Assembly: GCA_011391175.1 (NCBI GenBank)
Contig: JAABQZ010000009.1
Coordinates: 1 to 42,013, forward strand
Source of the DNA: Methylophilaceae bacterium
Lineage (GTDB): Bacteria; Pseudomonadota; Gammaproteobacteria; Burkholderiales; Methylophilaceae
DNA: 42,013 nt
Reading direction: 5' to 3'
Position 1 is the stretch's first letter. Each line of letters opens with the position of its first letter. The notes under the pieces are model-generated. The model saw nothing but the letters and a program-made list of their open reading frames with translations, was not told the DNA's origin and did not search any database. Shown here piece by piece: positions 28,173 through 39,345 of the stretch. A program made the translations under genes and the position numbers.

Positions 28173-31100
28173 GTACGCAAGGTTTTACTGATGCGCGCTT
28201 GATGAATGAGAACGCAATTAAAGACGCTTTGATTGAGGATGAGGCCAACCGCGAACGCGCGCTAGAGCTGACCTCTTTTATTGTAGAAGCGCCAGCAGGC
28301 GCAGGTAAAACTGAGTTACTAACCCAGCGTTACTTAAAACTGCTGCAAACAGTCAATGCGCCAGAGGAAATCATCGCTATTACCTTTACCAACAAAGCGG
28401 CGGCTGAAATGCGCTTGCGCATTTTAGATAGCCTGATTGCAGCCTCGAACCAAACACCGTCATCGCAACCACATAAGCAAATTACTTATGATTTAAGCCA
28501 AGCAGCCTTGCGACAAGCGCAAACGCACAACTGGCAACTAATTGAAAACCCTTCGCGCTTGCGTATTTTTACCATCGACAGCCTGTGCGCACACTTGGCG
28601 CGGCAAATGCCGCTACTCAGCCGATTTGGCGCGCAACCCAGGGTGGCGGATGATGCCAGTATTTTATATACGCAAGCAGCAGAACAAACACTGGCTTTAC
28701 TTGAGCACAATGTGCATGGTGAGATTGTTAAAACTGCACTGCGATATGTAGAGAATAATGCAGCACAACTGACGGGCTTACTCATCAATATGCTGCAAAA
28801 GCGTGACCAGTGGCTAACTTATGCGCAAAACCATACCGACTATGCTGTTGATGCAGCACAATTACAAAACACGCTCAATCGCTTAATTACTGCAAGCATG
28901 GCTGAAGCGGCTAATGCGCTACCTGCTTTGCTACAACAAGCACTTATGCCAGTTGCACGCTTTGCATCTGGTCAGCAACCTGCAAGCCTGAATATTGATG
29001 TGCTGTTAGATTGGCAAACCACTCTAACAGCACATCCAAGTGACTTACCGCAATGGCGCGCCGTGACTGATTTAATGCTGACAGCCTCTGGCGAACCGCG
29101 CAAAGAAACTGGCTTGAATGTGAAGTTTGGTTTCCCCGCCACTGATGAAGGTCGCGCCCATAAAAAAACTTTGGCAGAAATTATTGCTGCGGTGAATAAT
29201 CCCCCTGCCCTGCACGCGATATGCAGCTTGCCATTCAGCACAGGCAATAGCAATGATTGGCAGATGATTGCTGCTTTATCAAAACTGCTCAATTTGGCGG
29301 TAGCGCAGCTATGGCTGGTGTTTCAAAGTGCTGGGGAGGTAGATTTTGTTGAAATTTCCCAGCGCGCTTCACAGGCGTTGGGTCCAGAAACGGATGAGCC
29401 TACTGATTTGGCACTGAAGCTGGATTACCAAATTCAGCATTTACTGGTAGATGAGTTTCAAGACACCAGCCCCAGCCAAATCAAGTTATTAGAACAATTA
29501 ACGCGTGGCTGGCAAACGGGCGATGCCCACAGCTCTTCTACCAGCGGTGATGACCGCACCTCTATTCCCAGCGGCGATGGCCGCACGCTATTCTGCGTGG
29601 GTGACCCCATGCAATCAATTTATCGCTTTCGCAAAGCCAACGTAAGCTTGTTTTTAAATACTGCCACGCGCGGCATTGGCGATATTCGCCTGCAACGCTT
29701 GCAGCTATATCGTAATAATCGCGCTACGCCGCAAATTGTAGGTTGGATTAACCAAACGTTTGCGCCGCTGTTTTCTGAATTTGACGAAGAAACCCAAGGT
29801 GCAGTGAAATATCGCGCCAGCATTGCCGATGTTAATAAAAATGCAGCTGATAGTATGGTTGAAGTGCATGCCATTATTAAAGATGATGGGACTGAAGCCG
29901 CTAAGCAAGCCGAAGCTGAGGCGGTGATTGCGATTATTCAGCGCGAACGGATTGCAAATCCAGATGCAAAATTAGCCGTTCTAGTCAGAGCCAAAAATCA
30001 TCTCAACCATTTAGTTACCACTTTGCGCAGGTCACACACTGATATCAAGTTTCAGGCACTGGAAATTGAGGCGCTGGCTGGCCGCCAAATTGTGCAAGAT
30101 CTACTTGCACTCACGCATGCGCTGCACCATAGGGCGGATCGGGTGCATTGGTTGGCGGTGTTACGCGCACCTTGGTGTGGGCTTACTCTGCATGATTTAC
30201 ATGCGCTTGCTGGTAGCAATCACCACGCAACCATCTGGCAACTGATGCAGGATGATGCTCTGGTAGGTCAACTATCTAGCGATGGCCAAGCACGCTTACT
30301 GCATGTGCGTGCCATTTTTTCGGAGGCGTTTGAATCACAAGGTCGAACCAGTGTAAGCAGATGGGTACGCGGCGTGTGGTTGATGCTAAACGGCACGGCT
30401 TGCTTGTGGGAGCAAGCGGATGTGATTGATGTGCAGGCATTTTTTAAATGTTTAGATGGCTTAGATAAACAGAACCAATTTTCACTTGAGCGAATGCATA
30501 TGGAAATTGAAAAGTTATTTGCCGCACCAGATGCACAAGGTGAAAACCTACAAATGATGACCATCCACAAATCCAAAGGCTTAGAGTTTGATACCGTGAT
30601 TTTGCTGGGATTAGGCACAGCCACTGGCGGCAACAATAGCGAAAAACCACTACTGTTGTGGGAAGAAGTGCTAACAGACAACCAAACTGAATTGCTAGCC
30701 GCACCGTTTATCCCCAAAGGTGCACGCGAGCAAGGCCAAGATTCAAACCAAGTCAGCGTGTATGACTTTTTAGCGATGCGTGAAAAAGTACGTGATGCCA
30801 ACGAAGACGCACGCGTGCTATATGTGGCCGCCACGCGTGCTGAACGCAAACTGCATTTGGTGGGCTTTGCTAGCAAGAATAAGGATGACGAATTTAAGCC
30901 TGCCACCAATACACCACTGGCTTTACTGTGGCCGACAGTGAGCCACTATTTTGATGTGCTTAAGCTTACTAGCTTGGAAGCAGATGAAAAACCAGTTGAG
31001 ATAGAAGATGACATTGCCAACTTTACACCTCAATTAGTGCGATTAAATCAACTGCAGAGGCCTGCCGTGCTGCAAACAAATCAACAGCAAACAGTGTTGC

Positions 31101-31636
31101 AGCACGGCAATACAAAATCATCATCAAATCCGCCTATAGCAACGCCTAACCTTGCTGCCGATTGCGGCTCACTTGCGCATTTGTATATGGAATTAATTGC
31201 AAAAAGCGGCTTAGAACACTGGCCTGTAAGCCGCATAGATGCTTGCTCCCAAAGCATGCAGTTTTGGCTACTGCAACGTGGCCACGCAAAAATCGAAGTC
31301 GATAAATACGTACCGCTGCTGATTTCGGCACTTAAGTGCACAATCTCCAGCCTAGAGGGTGCTTGGATATTAGCTTCTAGAGCATCATCACAATCAGAAT
31401 TAAGCATCAGCTCGGAAATTCAAGAACAGCGTATTGATTTAACCTTTGTAGAAAATGGCACACGTTGGATAATTGATTACAAACTGGGTTTAGATGTCAC
31501 AGAAACCAACGCTCCTTTTGCCGCACTTGTGCATAAACCTCAACTGGAGGGTTATGCAAGTTTGTTCTCTAGTGAAAAGTTACCAATAAAACTTGCCGTA
31601 TTTTTCTTAATTTTAGGCAAACTGATTAAACTCTAA
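28169..31636 (+). CDS. UvrD/RecB-type helicase-nuclease (AddA-like)
   Basis: FIVEAPAGAGKTELLTQRYLKLL (Walker A), LLVDEFQDTSPSQ (motif II), LFCVGDPMQSIYRFRKA (motif III), MTIHKSKGLEFDTVIL (motif V), YVAATRAERKLHLVG (motif VI), C-terminal IDLTFVENGTRWIIDYKLG nuclease motif. GTG start. Confidence 0.94.
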   Translation: MSTQGFTDARLMNENAIKDALIEDEANRERALELTSFIVEAPAGAGKTELLTQRYLKLLQTVNAPEEIIAITFTNKAAAEMRLRILDSLIAASNQTPSSQPHKQITYDLSQAALRQAQTHNWQLIENPSRLRIFTIDSLCAHLARQMPLLSRFGAQPRVADDASILYTQAAEQTLALLEHNVHGEIVKTALRYVENNAAQLTGLLINMLQKRDQWLTYAQNHTDYAVDAAQLQNTLNRLITASMAEAANALPALLQQALMPVARFASGQQPASLNIDVLLDWQTTLTAHPSDLPQWRAVTDLMLTASGEPRKETGLNVKFGFPATDEGRAHKKTLAEIIAAVNNPPALHAICSLPFSTGNSNDWQMIAALSKLLNLAVAQLWLVFQSAGEVDFVEISQRASQALGPETDEPTDLALKLDYQIQHLLVDEFQDTSPSQIKLLEQLTRGWQTGDAHSSSTSGDDRTSIPSGDGRTLFCVGDPMQSIYRFRKANVSLFLNTATRGIGDIRLQRLQLYRNNRATPQIVGWINQTFAPLFSEFDEETQGAVKYRASIADVNKNAADSMVEVHAIIKDDGTEAAKQAEAEAVIAIIQRERIANPDAKLAVLVRAKNHLNHLVTTLRRSHTDIKFQALEIEALAGRQIVQDLLALTHALHHRADRVHWLAVLRAPWCGLTLHDLHALAGSNHHATIWQLMQDDALVGQLSSDGQARLLHVRAIFSEAFESQGRTSVSRWVRGVWLMLNGTACLWEQADVIDVQAFFKCLDGLDKQNQFSLERMHMEIEKLFAAPDAQGENLQMMTIHKSKGLEFDTVILLGLGTATGGNNSEKPLLLWEEVLTDNQTELLAAPFIPKGAREQGQDSNQVSVYDFLAMREKVRDANEDARVLYVAATRAERKLHLVGFASKNKDDEFKPATNTPLALLWPTVSHYFDVLKLTSLEADEKPVEIEDDIANFTPQLVRLNQLQRPAVLQTNQQQTVLQHGNTKSSSNPPIATPNLAADCGSLAHLYMELIAKSGLEHWPVSRIDACSQSMQFWLLQRGHAKIEVDKYVPLLISALKCTISSLEGAWILASRASSQSELSISSEIQEQRIDLTFVENGTRWIIDYKLGLDVTETNAPFAALVHKPQLEGYASLFSSEKLPIKLAVFFLILGKLIKL
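29534..29587. repeat. 2 x 27-bp in-frame tandem duplication in the AddA-like gene
   Basis: SSTSGDDRT-SIPSGDGRT; 21/27 identical nucleotides by hand count. Confidence 0.6.
31219..31257 (-). repeat. Possible decayed copy of the 39-bp repeat, inverted, inside the AddA-like gene
   Basis: Reverse complement ATGCTTTGGGAGCAAGCATCTATGCGGCTTACAGGCCAG; 27/39 ungapped identity to copy 1, including a 16-bp exact block ATGCGGCTTACAGGCC. Confidence 0.45.
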
Positions 31637-31662
31637 GGCCTTCAGGTAAACTTCGTTCCACT

Positions 31663-32238
31663 ATGAAAATATTTTCCTTGCTCTATCAAAAGGTGATGGT
31701 CTGGTCTAGGCTACCCAATGCACCATGGTATTTGGCTGTGCTCAGTTTTGCTGAGTCTTCCTTTTTTCCAATCCCGCCAGATGTCATGCTTGCACCAATG
31801 AGTTTATCAAACCCCTCAAAGGCTTGGTGGTTTGCAACAATAACCACTATTGCCTCGGTGCTTGGTGGCTTATTAGGTTACTTAATTGGCGCCACGGCAT
31901 TCGGTGTAATTGAACCTCATCTAAAAGCCAGTAGTTACTGGCCGGCTTTTCAAGTAGCCGAGCTTTGGTTTAAAGATTGGGGATTTTGGGCGATTTTTGT
32001 GGCAGGCTTTTCGCCTATACCTTACAAAGTGTTCACCATCGCAGCTGGCACCCTTTCTATGGCCATTGTTCCATTTACAATCGCATCTATCATTGGGCGT
32101 GGCGCACGATTTTTTATTGTGGCTGGTTTAATGAAATGGGGCGGTGCACGCATGGAAGCCAATTTGCACAAATATGTAGATCGAATCGGCTGGGCAACTG
32201 TCGCGTTAATAGTCATTGCCGTACTTGTATACCGCTAG
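31663..32238 (+). CDS. YqaA family (VTT/DedA-like) membrane protein
   Basis: YLAVLSFAESSFFPIPPDVMLAPMSL, GFWAIFVAGFSPIPYKVFTIAAGTLSM, RFFIVAGLMKWGG. Confidence 0.88.
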   Translation: MKIFSLLYQKVMVWSRLPNAPWYLAVLSFAESSFFPIPPDVMLAPMSLSNPSKAWWFATITTIASVLGGLLGYLIGATAFGVIEPHLKASSYWPAFQVAELWFKDWGFWAIFVAGFSPIPYKVFTIAAGTLSMAIVPFTIASIIGRGARFFIVAGLMKWGGARMEANLHKYVDRIGWATVALIVIAVLVYR

Positions 32239-32255
32239 ACCAATACTATTTTTCT

Positions 32256-35200
32256 CTAAACAAATTCTTTTAACAGCGTTTTTACTAGTTCGACTCTGTG
32301 ATTAAAATTACCTAGTTGCACCGTCACGCGTAATTTATCAGGCCCATTCATGCGACAGCGGCGGTCACGTTGCAGCAAACTCACTAGCTTCATTGGGTCT
32401 AAATCGGCTTTGATATTAAACTGTAGCTGAATCGCTGCATCTGACGCATCAATTTTAATAATGCCTAACGGTTTTGCGGCTATGCGTAGTCTGTGGCAGG
32501 CTAGCAAAGCTTCCGCAGGCTCTGGCAGCAAGCCAAACCGGTCTATCAGCTCTTCTTGCAGTGTATCCAAATCATCATCAGTGCCAGCATTTGCTAGGCG
32601 CTTATACAGCACCAAGCGCTCATGCACATCGGGGCAATAATTGTTAGGCAACAACGCGGGCACATGTAAATTAATTTCAGTCGTCACGCCTAATGGCGCG
32701 TCTAAATCGGGTTCTTTGCCTGCTTTAAGTTGCTTAACCGCATGATTCAACATGTCAGAATACAGCTGGAAACCAATTTCCTGCATCTCACCACTTTGAC
32801 TATCCCCCAGCAACTCGCCTGCCCCGCGAATTTCTAAATCATGCATCGCCAAATGGAAACCTGCCCCTAAATCTTCTAACAACTGAATGGCATCAAGTCG
32901 TTTTTGCGCTTGTGGCGTGATTTTGCGGTGTTCATCGGTGAGCAAATAGGCATAAGCCTGATGATGGCTACGCCCTACTCGGCCACGCAATTGATGCAAC
33001 TGCGCCAAGCCAAACATATCAGCGCGATTCATAATAATGGTGTTGGCGGTGGGTACGTCAATGCCCGTTTCAATAATGGTGGTGCATAGCAAAATATTGC
33101 TGCGTTGCTGATAAAAATCGCGCATCACATGCTCTAGTTCACGCTCACGCAACTGACCGTGGGCAATGGCAATACGCGCCTCTGGAATAATTTTCTCTAA
33201 CTTTTCTTTTTGCACAAAAATGGTATCTACGTCATTGTGTAAGAAATACACTTGGCCACCGCGTTTAAACTCGCGCATGACCGCTTCGCGAATAATTCCG
33301 TCAGAATAATAGGTGTGAAAGGTTTTAATGCTGAGGCGTTTTTGTGGCGGTGTGGCGATAACGCTAAATTCGCGCAAGCCTTCCATCGCCATGCTGAGGG
33401 TTCTTGGAATTGGCGTTGCGGTTAAAGTTAGCACGTCAACTTCTGCCCGCAAGGCTTTTAATTGCTCTTTTTGGCGCACGCCAAAGCGGTGCTCTTCATC
33501 TAAAATCGCTAAGCCCAAGTTTTTAAACACCACGTCTTTTTGAATCAATCGATGCGTACCGATAATAATATCGACCTTGCCTGCAGCCAAATCAGCCAGT
33601 GCTTGTTTTTGCTCTTTGGCGGTTCTAAAACGGGAGATTTCAGCAATTTTTATCGGCCATTCGGCAAAGCGGTCGCAGAAGTTTTGGTAATGCTGTTCGG
33701 CTAAGAGTGTAGTTGGTACTAGCACTGCCACTTGCCTGCCGCCCATCACCGCGACAAAAGCAGCGCGCAATGCCACTTCCGTCTTACCAAAACCTACATC
33801 GCCACACACAAGCCTATCCATGGGGCGGCCCGATTGCATATCCTTGATGACATTTTCGATGGCTTCTAATTGGTCGGGTGTTTCTTCAAACGGAAAACCT
33901 TCACAAAACGCTTCGTAATCTTTGAGTGAAAGCGTAAAGGCATGACCGCGCCGCGCCGCGCGTTGGGCATATAAATTCAGTAACTCAGCCGCTGTATCGC
34001 GAATTTGTTTGAGCGCTTTTTTCTTAGCTTTTTCCCACTGGCCAGACCCCAAACGATGCAGTGGCGAGCTTTCTGGCGGGCCGCCTGAATAACGCGAGAT
34101 TAGAAATAACTGCGAGACTGGTACATATAATTTGTCATCGCCATAGTATTCCAGCAGCAAAAACTCGGTTTCTCCTTCACCAAAATCTAAATTCATCAAG
34201 CCTTTGTAGCGCCCTACGCCGTGCTGTTCATGCACGACTGGGTCGTCCATGCGCAACTCTGACAGGTCTTTGAGCATACCCTCAGTATTGCGGGCTTTTT
34301 CCTTCTCTCGCCGACGTTGTTGGCGCACAGTGCCAGAATACAATTCCGACTCAGTAATTAGCACGACACTATCGTCACTAAAACCTGCGTGCAGTGGCGA
34401 TACGCCCAGCATCAATGGCGCTGTAGTGGTTTGAAACTCAGCCCAGGTTTCGCACACTGGCATCACTAGGCCATGCTCGGCAAATAGCTGCAACATGGTC
34501 TCGCGACGACCTAGGCTTTCAGCCGTAATTAGTATGCGCTTCTTTTTTGCATCGCTAGAAGCCTGACGGATAAAGGCTTGCAGCTTATGCAATGGCTGCT
34601 CGGCGCGCCGTTCTATATCCAAAGCAGGCAGCGCACTGGCAGATTCGAGCGTAAGTGTTAACACAGCAAAGCGTTGCGTTTGTGCAAAAAAATCGTCGGT
34701 TTTAATCAACAAAACTTCTGGCTTTAATATGGGCTTTTCAGCATCGTGCGCCAGCAACCTATATCTTGAAGCTGCATCCGCCCAAAACTGCTGCGCCGCC
34801 TTATCGCCATTGCCATGCAAGCAAATCACGGCATTCGCAGGAAGATAATCTAACAAAGTTGAAGTCTGCTCAAAAAATAGTGGCAAATACCATTCTATGC
34901 CGCCGCTAGCCACACCTTTGCTCACATTTTTGTAAATGGTGGCGCGTTGCGGGTCGCCCTCAAATTGCTCGCGGAAATTACTTCTAAACGTGGCAATACC
35001 TTTATCGTCTAATGGAAACTCGCGCGCAGGCAGCAATCTAATTTCTGGCACAGGATACAAGCTACGTTGGGTATCCACATCAAAAGTGCGGATGCTTTCT
35101 ATCTCATCATCGAACAAATCAATGCGGTAAGGTAGTACGCTGCCCATTGGGAATAAATCAATTAAGCCGCCGCGCACACTGAACTCACCGGGTGAAATCA

Positions 35201-35675
35201 CTTGCGAAACATGGTGGTAGCCCGCTTGCGCACATTGATGGCGCAACGATTCTAAATTAAGCTTTTGCGCTTTTTTCAGCATAAAGCTATGCCCTGCCAA
35301 ATAAACCACAGCAGGCAGGCGAATCAGGGCAGTGGCCATAGGCACAATGACCACATCACACAGATTTTGGCTGATTTGGTATAAGGTGGCGAGCCGCTCG
35401 GAAATTAAATCTGGGTGTGGTGAAAACACGTCGTAAGGCAGTGTTTCCCAATCTGGCAGCAGGCGCACACTAAGCTCTGGCGCAAAGTAAGGGATTTCTT
35501 CTAGTAAACGCTGTGCTTCAAACGCGTTGGAAGTAATCATCACCAGCGGTGTTTTTTGCTTACTTTCTGTTGTTTTTAGGCGACATGCAAGTGATGCTAG
35601 AGATAAGCTATCTAAGCCATTGGCAACATAAGAAAAACGACTTTTTTGCCCGACCTTGGGCGCGGATAACTGCAT
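32256..35675 (-). CDS. mfd: Transcription-repair coupling factor
   Basis: 1139 aa; DPVVHEQHGVGRYKGLMNLDFG RID, CGDVGFGKTEVALRAAF Walker A, ILDEEHRFGVRQKE, TLTATPIPRTLSMAMEGLREFSVIATPP. Confidence 0.98.
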   Translation of the reverse strand: MQLSAPKVGQKSRFSYVANGLDSLSLASLACRLKTTESKQKTPLVMITSNAFEAQRLLEEIPYFAPELSVRLLPDWETLPYDVFSPHPDLISERLATLYQISQNLCDVVIVPMATALIRLPAVVYLAGHSFMLKKAQKLNLESLRHQCAQAGYHHVSQVISPGEFSVRGGLIDLFPMGSVLPYRIDLFDDEIESIRTFDVDTQRSLYPVPEIRLLPAREFPLDDKGIATFRSNFREQFEGDPQRATIYKNVSKGVASGGIEWYLPLFFEQTSTLLDYLPANAVICLHGNGDKAAQQFWADAASRYRLLAHDAEKPILKPEVLLIKTDDFFAQTQRFAVLTLTLESASALPALDIERRAEQPLHKLQAFIRQASSDAKKKRILITAESLGRRETMLQLFAEHGLVMPVCETWAEFQTTTAPLMLGVSPLHAGFSDDSVVLITESELYSGTVRQQRRREKEKARNTEGMLKDLSELRMDDPVVHEQHGVGRYKGLMNLDFGEGETEFLLLEYYGDDKLYVPVSQLFLISRYSGGPPESSPLHRLGSGQWEKAKKKALKQIRDTAAELLNLYAQRAARRGHAFTLSLKDYEAFCEGFPFEETPDQLEAIENVIKDMQSGRPMDRLVCGDVGFGKTEVALRAAFVAVMGGRQVAVLVPTTLLAEQHYQNFCDRFAEWPIKIAEISRFRTAKEQKQALADLAAGKVDIIIGTHRLIQKDVVFKNLGLAILDEEHRFGVRQKEQLKALRAEVDVLTLTATPIPRTLSMAMEGLREFSVIATPPQKRLSIKTFHTYYSDGIIREAVMREFKRGGQVYFLHNDVDTIFVQKEKLEKIIPEARIAIAHGQLRERELEHVMRDFYQQRSNILLCTTIIETGIDVPTANTIIMNRADMFGLAQLHQLRGRVGRSHHQAYAYLLTDEHRKITPQAQKRLDAIQLLEDLGAGFHLAMHDLEIRGAGELLGDSQSGEMQEIGFQLYSDMLNHAVKQLKAGKEPDLDAPLGVTTEINLHVPALLPNNYCPDVHERLVLYKRLANAGTDDDLDTLQEELIDRFGLLPEPAEALLACHRLRIAAKPLGIIKIDASDAAIQLQFNIKADLDPMKLVSLLQRDRRCRMNGPDKLRVTVQLGNFNHRVELVKTLLKEFV

Positions 35676-35821
35676 AAATGTGCTTGAAAATGACTTGGTT
35701 TAACGATGGATTCTGCCTATTATAACTGTAAGGCTAGCTTTAATTGATAAAGCTTGTGCTAATTGTTTGTGCATTACAAAAAGAAAAATAAAGCCGAATA
35801 AAACTAAGGGGAGATTGTTCT

Positions 35822-36514
35822 ATGCCAGTTGAGCCAATCAATGACAAGCAAGCAGTAGCAATTCATGCTGCCAAATTCGTTAAAAATGGGATGCTGGTGG
35901 GCTTGGGCACTGGCTCTACCGCCAATTATTTTATTGAAGAGCTCGCAAGACGGCAAAAAGAAGAACAGCTAAAAGTCACCACCATCGCCAGCTCTAACGT
36001 CAGCATGATTAAAGCGCAGAGTTTGGGCTTAAACGTGATCGCACTGACACAGGTGGCCGAGATAGATTTATATGTAGATGGTGCCGATGAAATTACACCT
36101 GACATGACGCTACTAAAAGGCCGTGGCTACGATTTGGTGTTAGAAAAACTGCTGGCAAAAGCTGCCAAACAATTCCTAGTCGTTGCAGATAAAAGCAAAT
36201 TGGTAGACCGCATCGGCACCAATTTTGCCATCCCGATTGAAGTGATGCCAATGGCATGGAAAGCGGCCAAACGCAGCTTAGAGAATGCTGGTGGCGTAGG
36301 TGAGCTTCGCCAAAATTTAGCGAAAGATGGCTTAACCGTCACTTCACACGGCAGCTTGGTATTGGATATGGCGTTCGACAAGTCAATTCCAGAACAAGTG
36401 CTTAATACCCTGATTAACAACACGCCAGGCGTGGTGGAACACGGCATTTTTTTCGGCCTGACCAGCGCCGTATTGATTGCGGAAGGTGGCCATATTGAAG
36501 AGCGTTGGCGCTAA
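35822..36514 (+). CDS. rpiA: Ribose-5-phosphate isomerase A
   Basis: MLVGLGTGSTANYFIEEL, YVDGADEI, KGRGYDLVLEKLLA, VVADKSKLV. Confidence 0.97.
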   Translation: MPVEPINDKQAVAIHAAKFVKNGMLVGLGTGSTANYFIEELARRQKEEQLKVTTIASSNVSMIKAQSLGLNVIALTQVAEIDLYVDGADEITPDMTLLKGRGYDLVLEKLLAKAAKQFLVVADKSKLVDRIGTNFAIPIEVMPMAWKAAKRSLENAGGVGELRQNLAKDGLTVTSHGSLVLDMAFDKSIPEQVLNTLINNTPGVVEHGIFFGLTSAVLIAEGGHIEERWR

Positions 36515-36529
36515 ATCAAGGCTTATTGC

Positions 36530-37978
36530 TTGCTTAAGTTAAATACGCCTAAATTACACAGCCTGTTACTGGCTTTCTTATTGCTGCCTGTTGGCTGCGA
36601 TAATCCCAGCGAAGCGCCAATGCCTGAAACCCCTGCACCAATCGCAAATAAAGAAAAAGTCATCACCTTTGTTACCATGAATAGCCCCAATACCTATTTT
36701 GTGGATGGTAACAACGAGTTTGCTGGGCTAGAGTACGATTTGGCTAAATTGTTCGTACAAGAGTTGGATGACGGCACACAATTAAAATTCATTGTCGAAA
36801 ATCACATCGACCAAGTATTGCCCAACCTCATCAATGGCAAGGCAGATATTGCGGCGGCAGATATCACTGTGACCGATGCGCGCAAAACCCGTGTTGAATT
36901 TAGCATTGCCTACCAAGATGTGCAGCAACAGGTAGTGTACAACAAGGCTAATATTAAAAATCCACCAAAAACCGTAAAAGAGCTGATTGGCAAAAACATC
37001 TCAGTACCTGCGGGCACCAGCTTTACAGAGCGCTTAAACAAATTACACCAAATTGAGCCCAACCTATTTTGGGAAGAGCGGCGCGACGTAGATTCGGAAA
37101 AAATAATTCAAGAAGTCGCAGATGGCGAGGTGGATTTCACCATCGCTGATAGCCATTTAGTGGCGATTTTGCAGAATTTTCACCCAAATTTAGGCATGGC
37201 TTTTTCAATTGGTGAGCCCGAAAAAATTGCTTGGGGCATTTCTAAGCAAGCTGACCCTATGCTACAAGAAAAAATTAATGCATTTTTTACCAAGATTAAA
37301 AACAATGGCACATTGCGCAACTTGATTGACCGCTACCATGGCAATGCAAAACGCCTTAACCCGTTGGATATTAAAACATTTTTAATGAATAGCAACACGC
37401 TGTTACCAAAGTACAAACACCTATTCAAACAAGCACAAGAAGTTACAGGTATCGATTGGCGACTACTGGCGGCGATTAGTTACCAAGAGTCGCATTGGGA
37501 TACTTTTAGCACCTCGCCCACTAATGTTCGTGGCTTGATGATGCTGACTGAATCCACTGCTGACCAAATGGGCGTCACCGACAGGCTAGATCCAAAACAG
37601 AGCATTCCTGCAGGCGCCAAGTATATTAGTATGCTGATTGATACCATTCCTGACCGCGTGCGAGAGCCAGACCGCACTTACATGGCATTAGCCTCTTACA
37701 ACATTGGCTATGCGCATGTAGAGGATGCGCGCGTGTTAGCACAGCGCTTAAAACTTAACCCAGATAGCTGGGCCGATGTGAAAAAAACGTTGGTGATGTT
37801 GACCAACCCAGACTACTACGTCAATGCCAAATATGGCTATTGCAGGTGCGGCGCGCCTGTCATTTTCGTAGAATCAATTCGTAGCTATCACAATATTTTA
37901 TTGCGCTACCAACCTGCACATAACCCTGAACAAGATAGATTTAGGTTGGCGAGTAACGAACAAGCTGCGCCTATTTAA
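36530..37978 (+). CDS. mltF: Membrane-bound lytic murein transglycosylase F-like (SBP_bac_3 plus SLT domains), lipoprotein
   Basis: Lipobox LPVGC; SBP3 region ENHIDQVLPNLINGKADIAAADITVT; SLT region LLAAISYQESHWD...GLMMLTESTADQMGV...ALASYNIGYAHVEDA. TTG start. Confidence 0.93.
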   Translation: MLKLNTPKLHSLLLAFLLLPVGCDNPSEAPMPETPAPIANKEKVITFVTMNSPNTYFVDGNNEFAGLEYDLAKLFVQELDDGTQLKFIVENHIDQVLPNLINGKADIAAADITVTDARKTRVEFSIAYQDVQQQVVYNKANIKNPPKTVKELIGKNISVPAGTSFTERLNKLHQIEPNLFWEERRDVDSEKIIQEVADGEVDFTIADSHLVAILQNFHPNLGMAFSIGEPEKIAWGISKQADPMLQEKINAFFTKIKNNGTLRNLIDRYHGNAKRLNPLDIKTFLMNSNTLLPKYKHLFKQAQEVTGIDWRLLAAISYQESHWDTFSTSPTNVRGLMMLTESTADQMGVTDRLDPKQSIPAGAKYISMLIDTIPDRVREPDRTYMALASYNIGYAHVEDARVLAQRLKLNPDSWADVKKTLVMLTNPDYYVNAKYGYCRCGAPVIFVESIRSYHNILLRYQPAHNPEQDRFRLASNEQAAPI

Positions 37979-37995
37979 TTACTTTCAATACTTAG

Positions 37996-39345
<1,350 letters not shown>

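Noticed and set aside
30268-30909. 213-aa minus-strand ORF antisense to the AddA-like gene
   Set aside because: Fully inside a well-supported CDS; composition (Ser/Leu/Cys rich) typical of antisense shadow frames.
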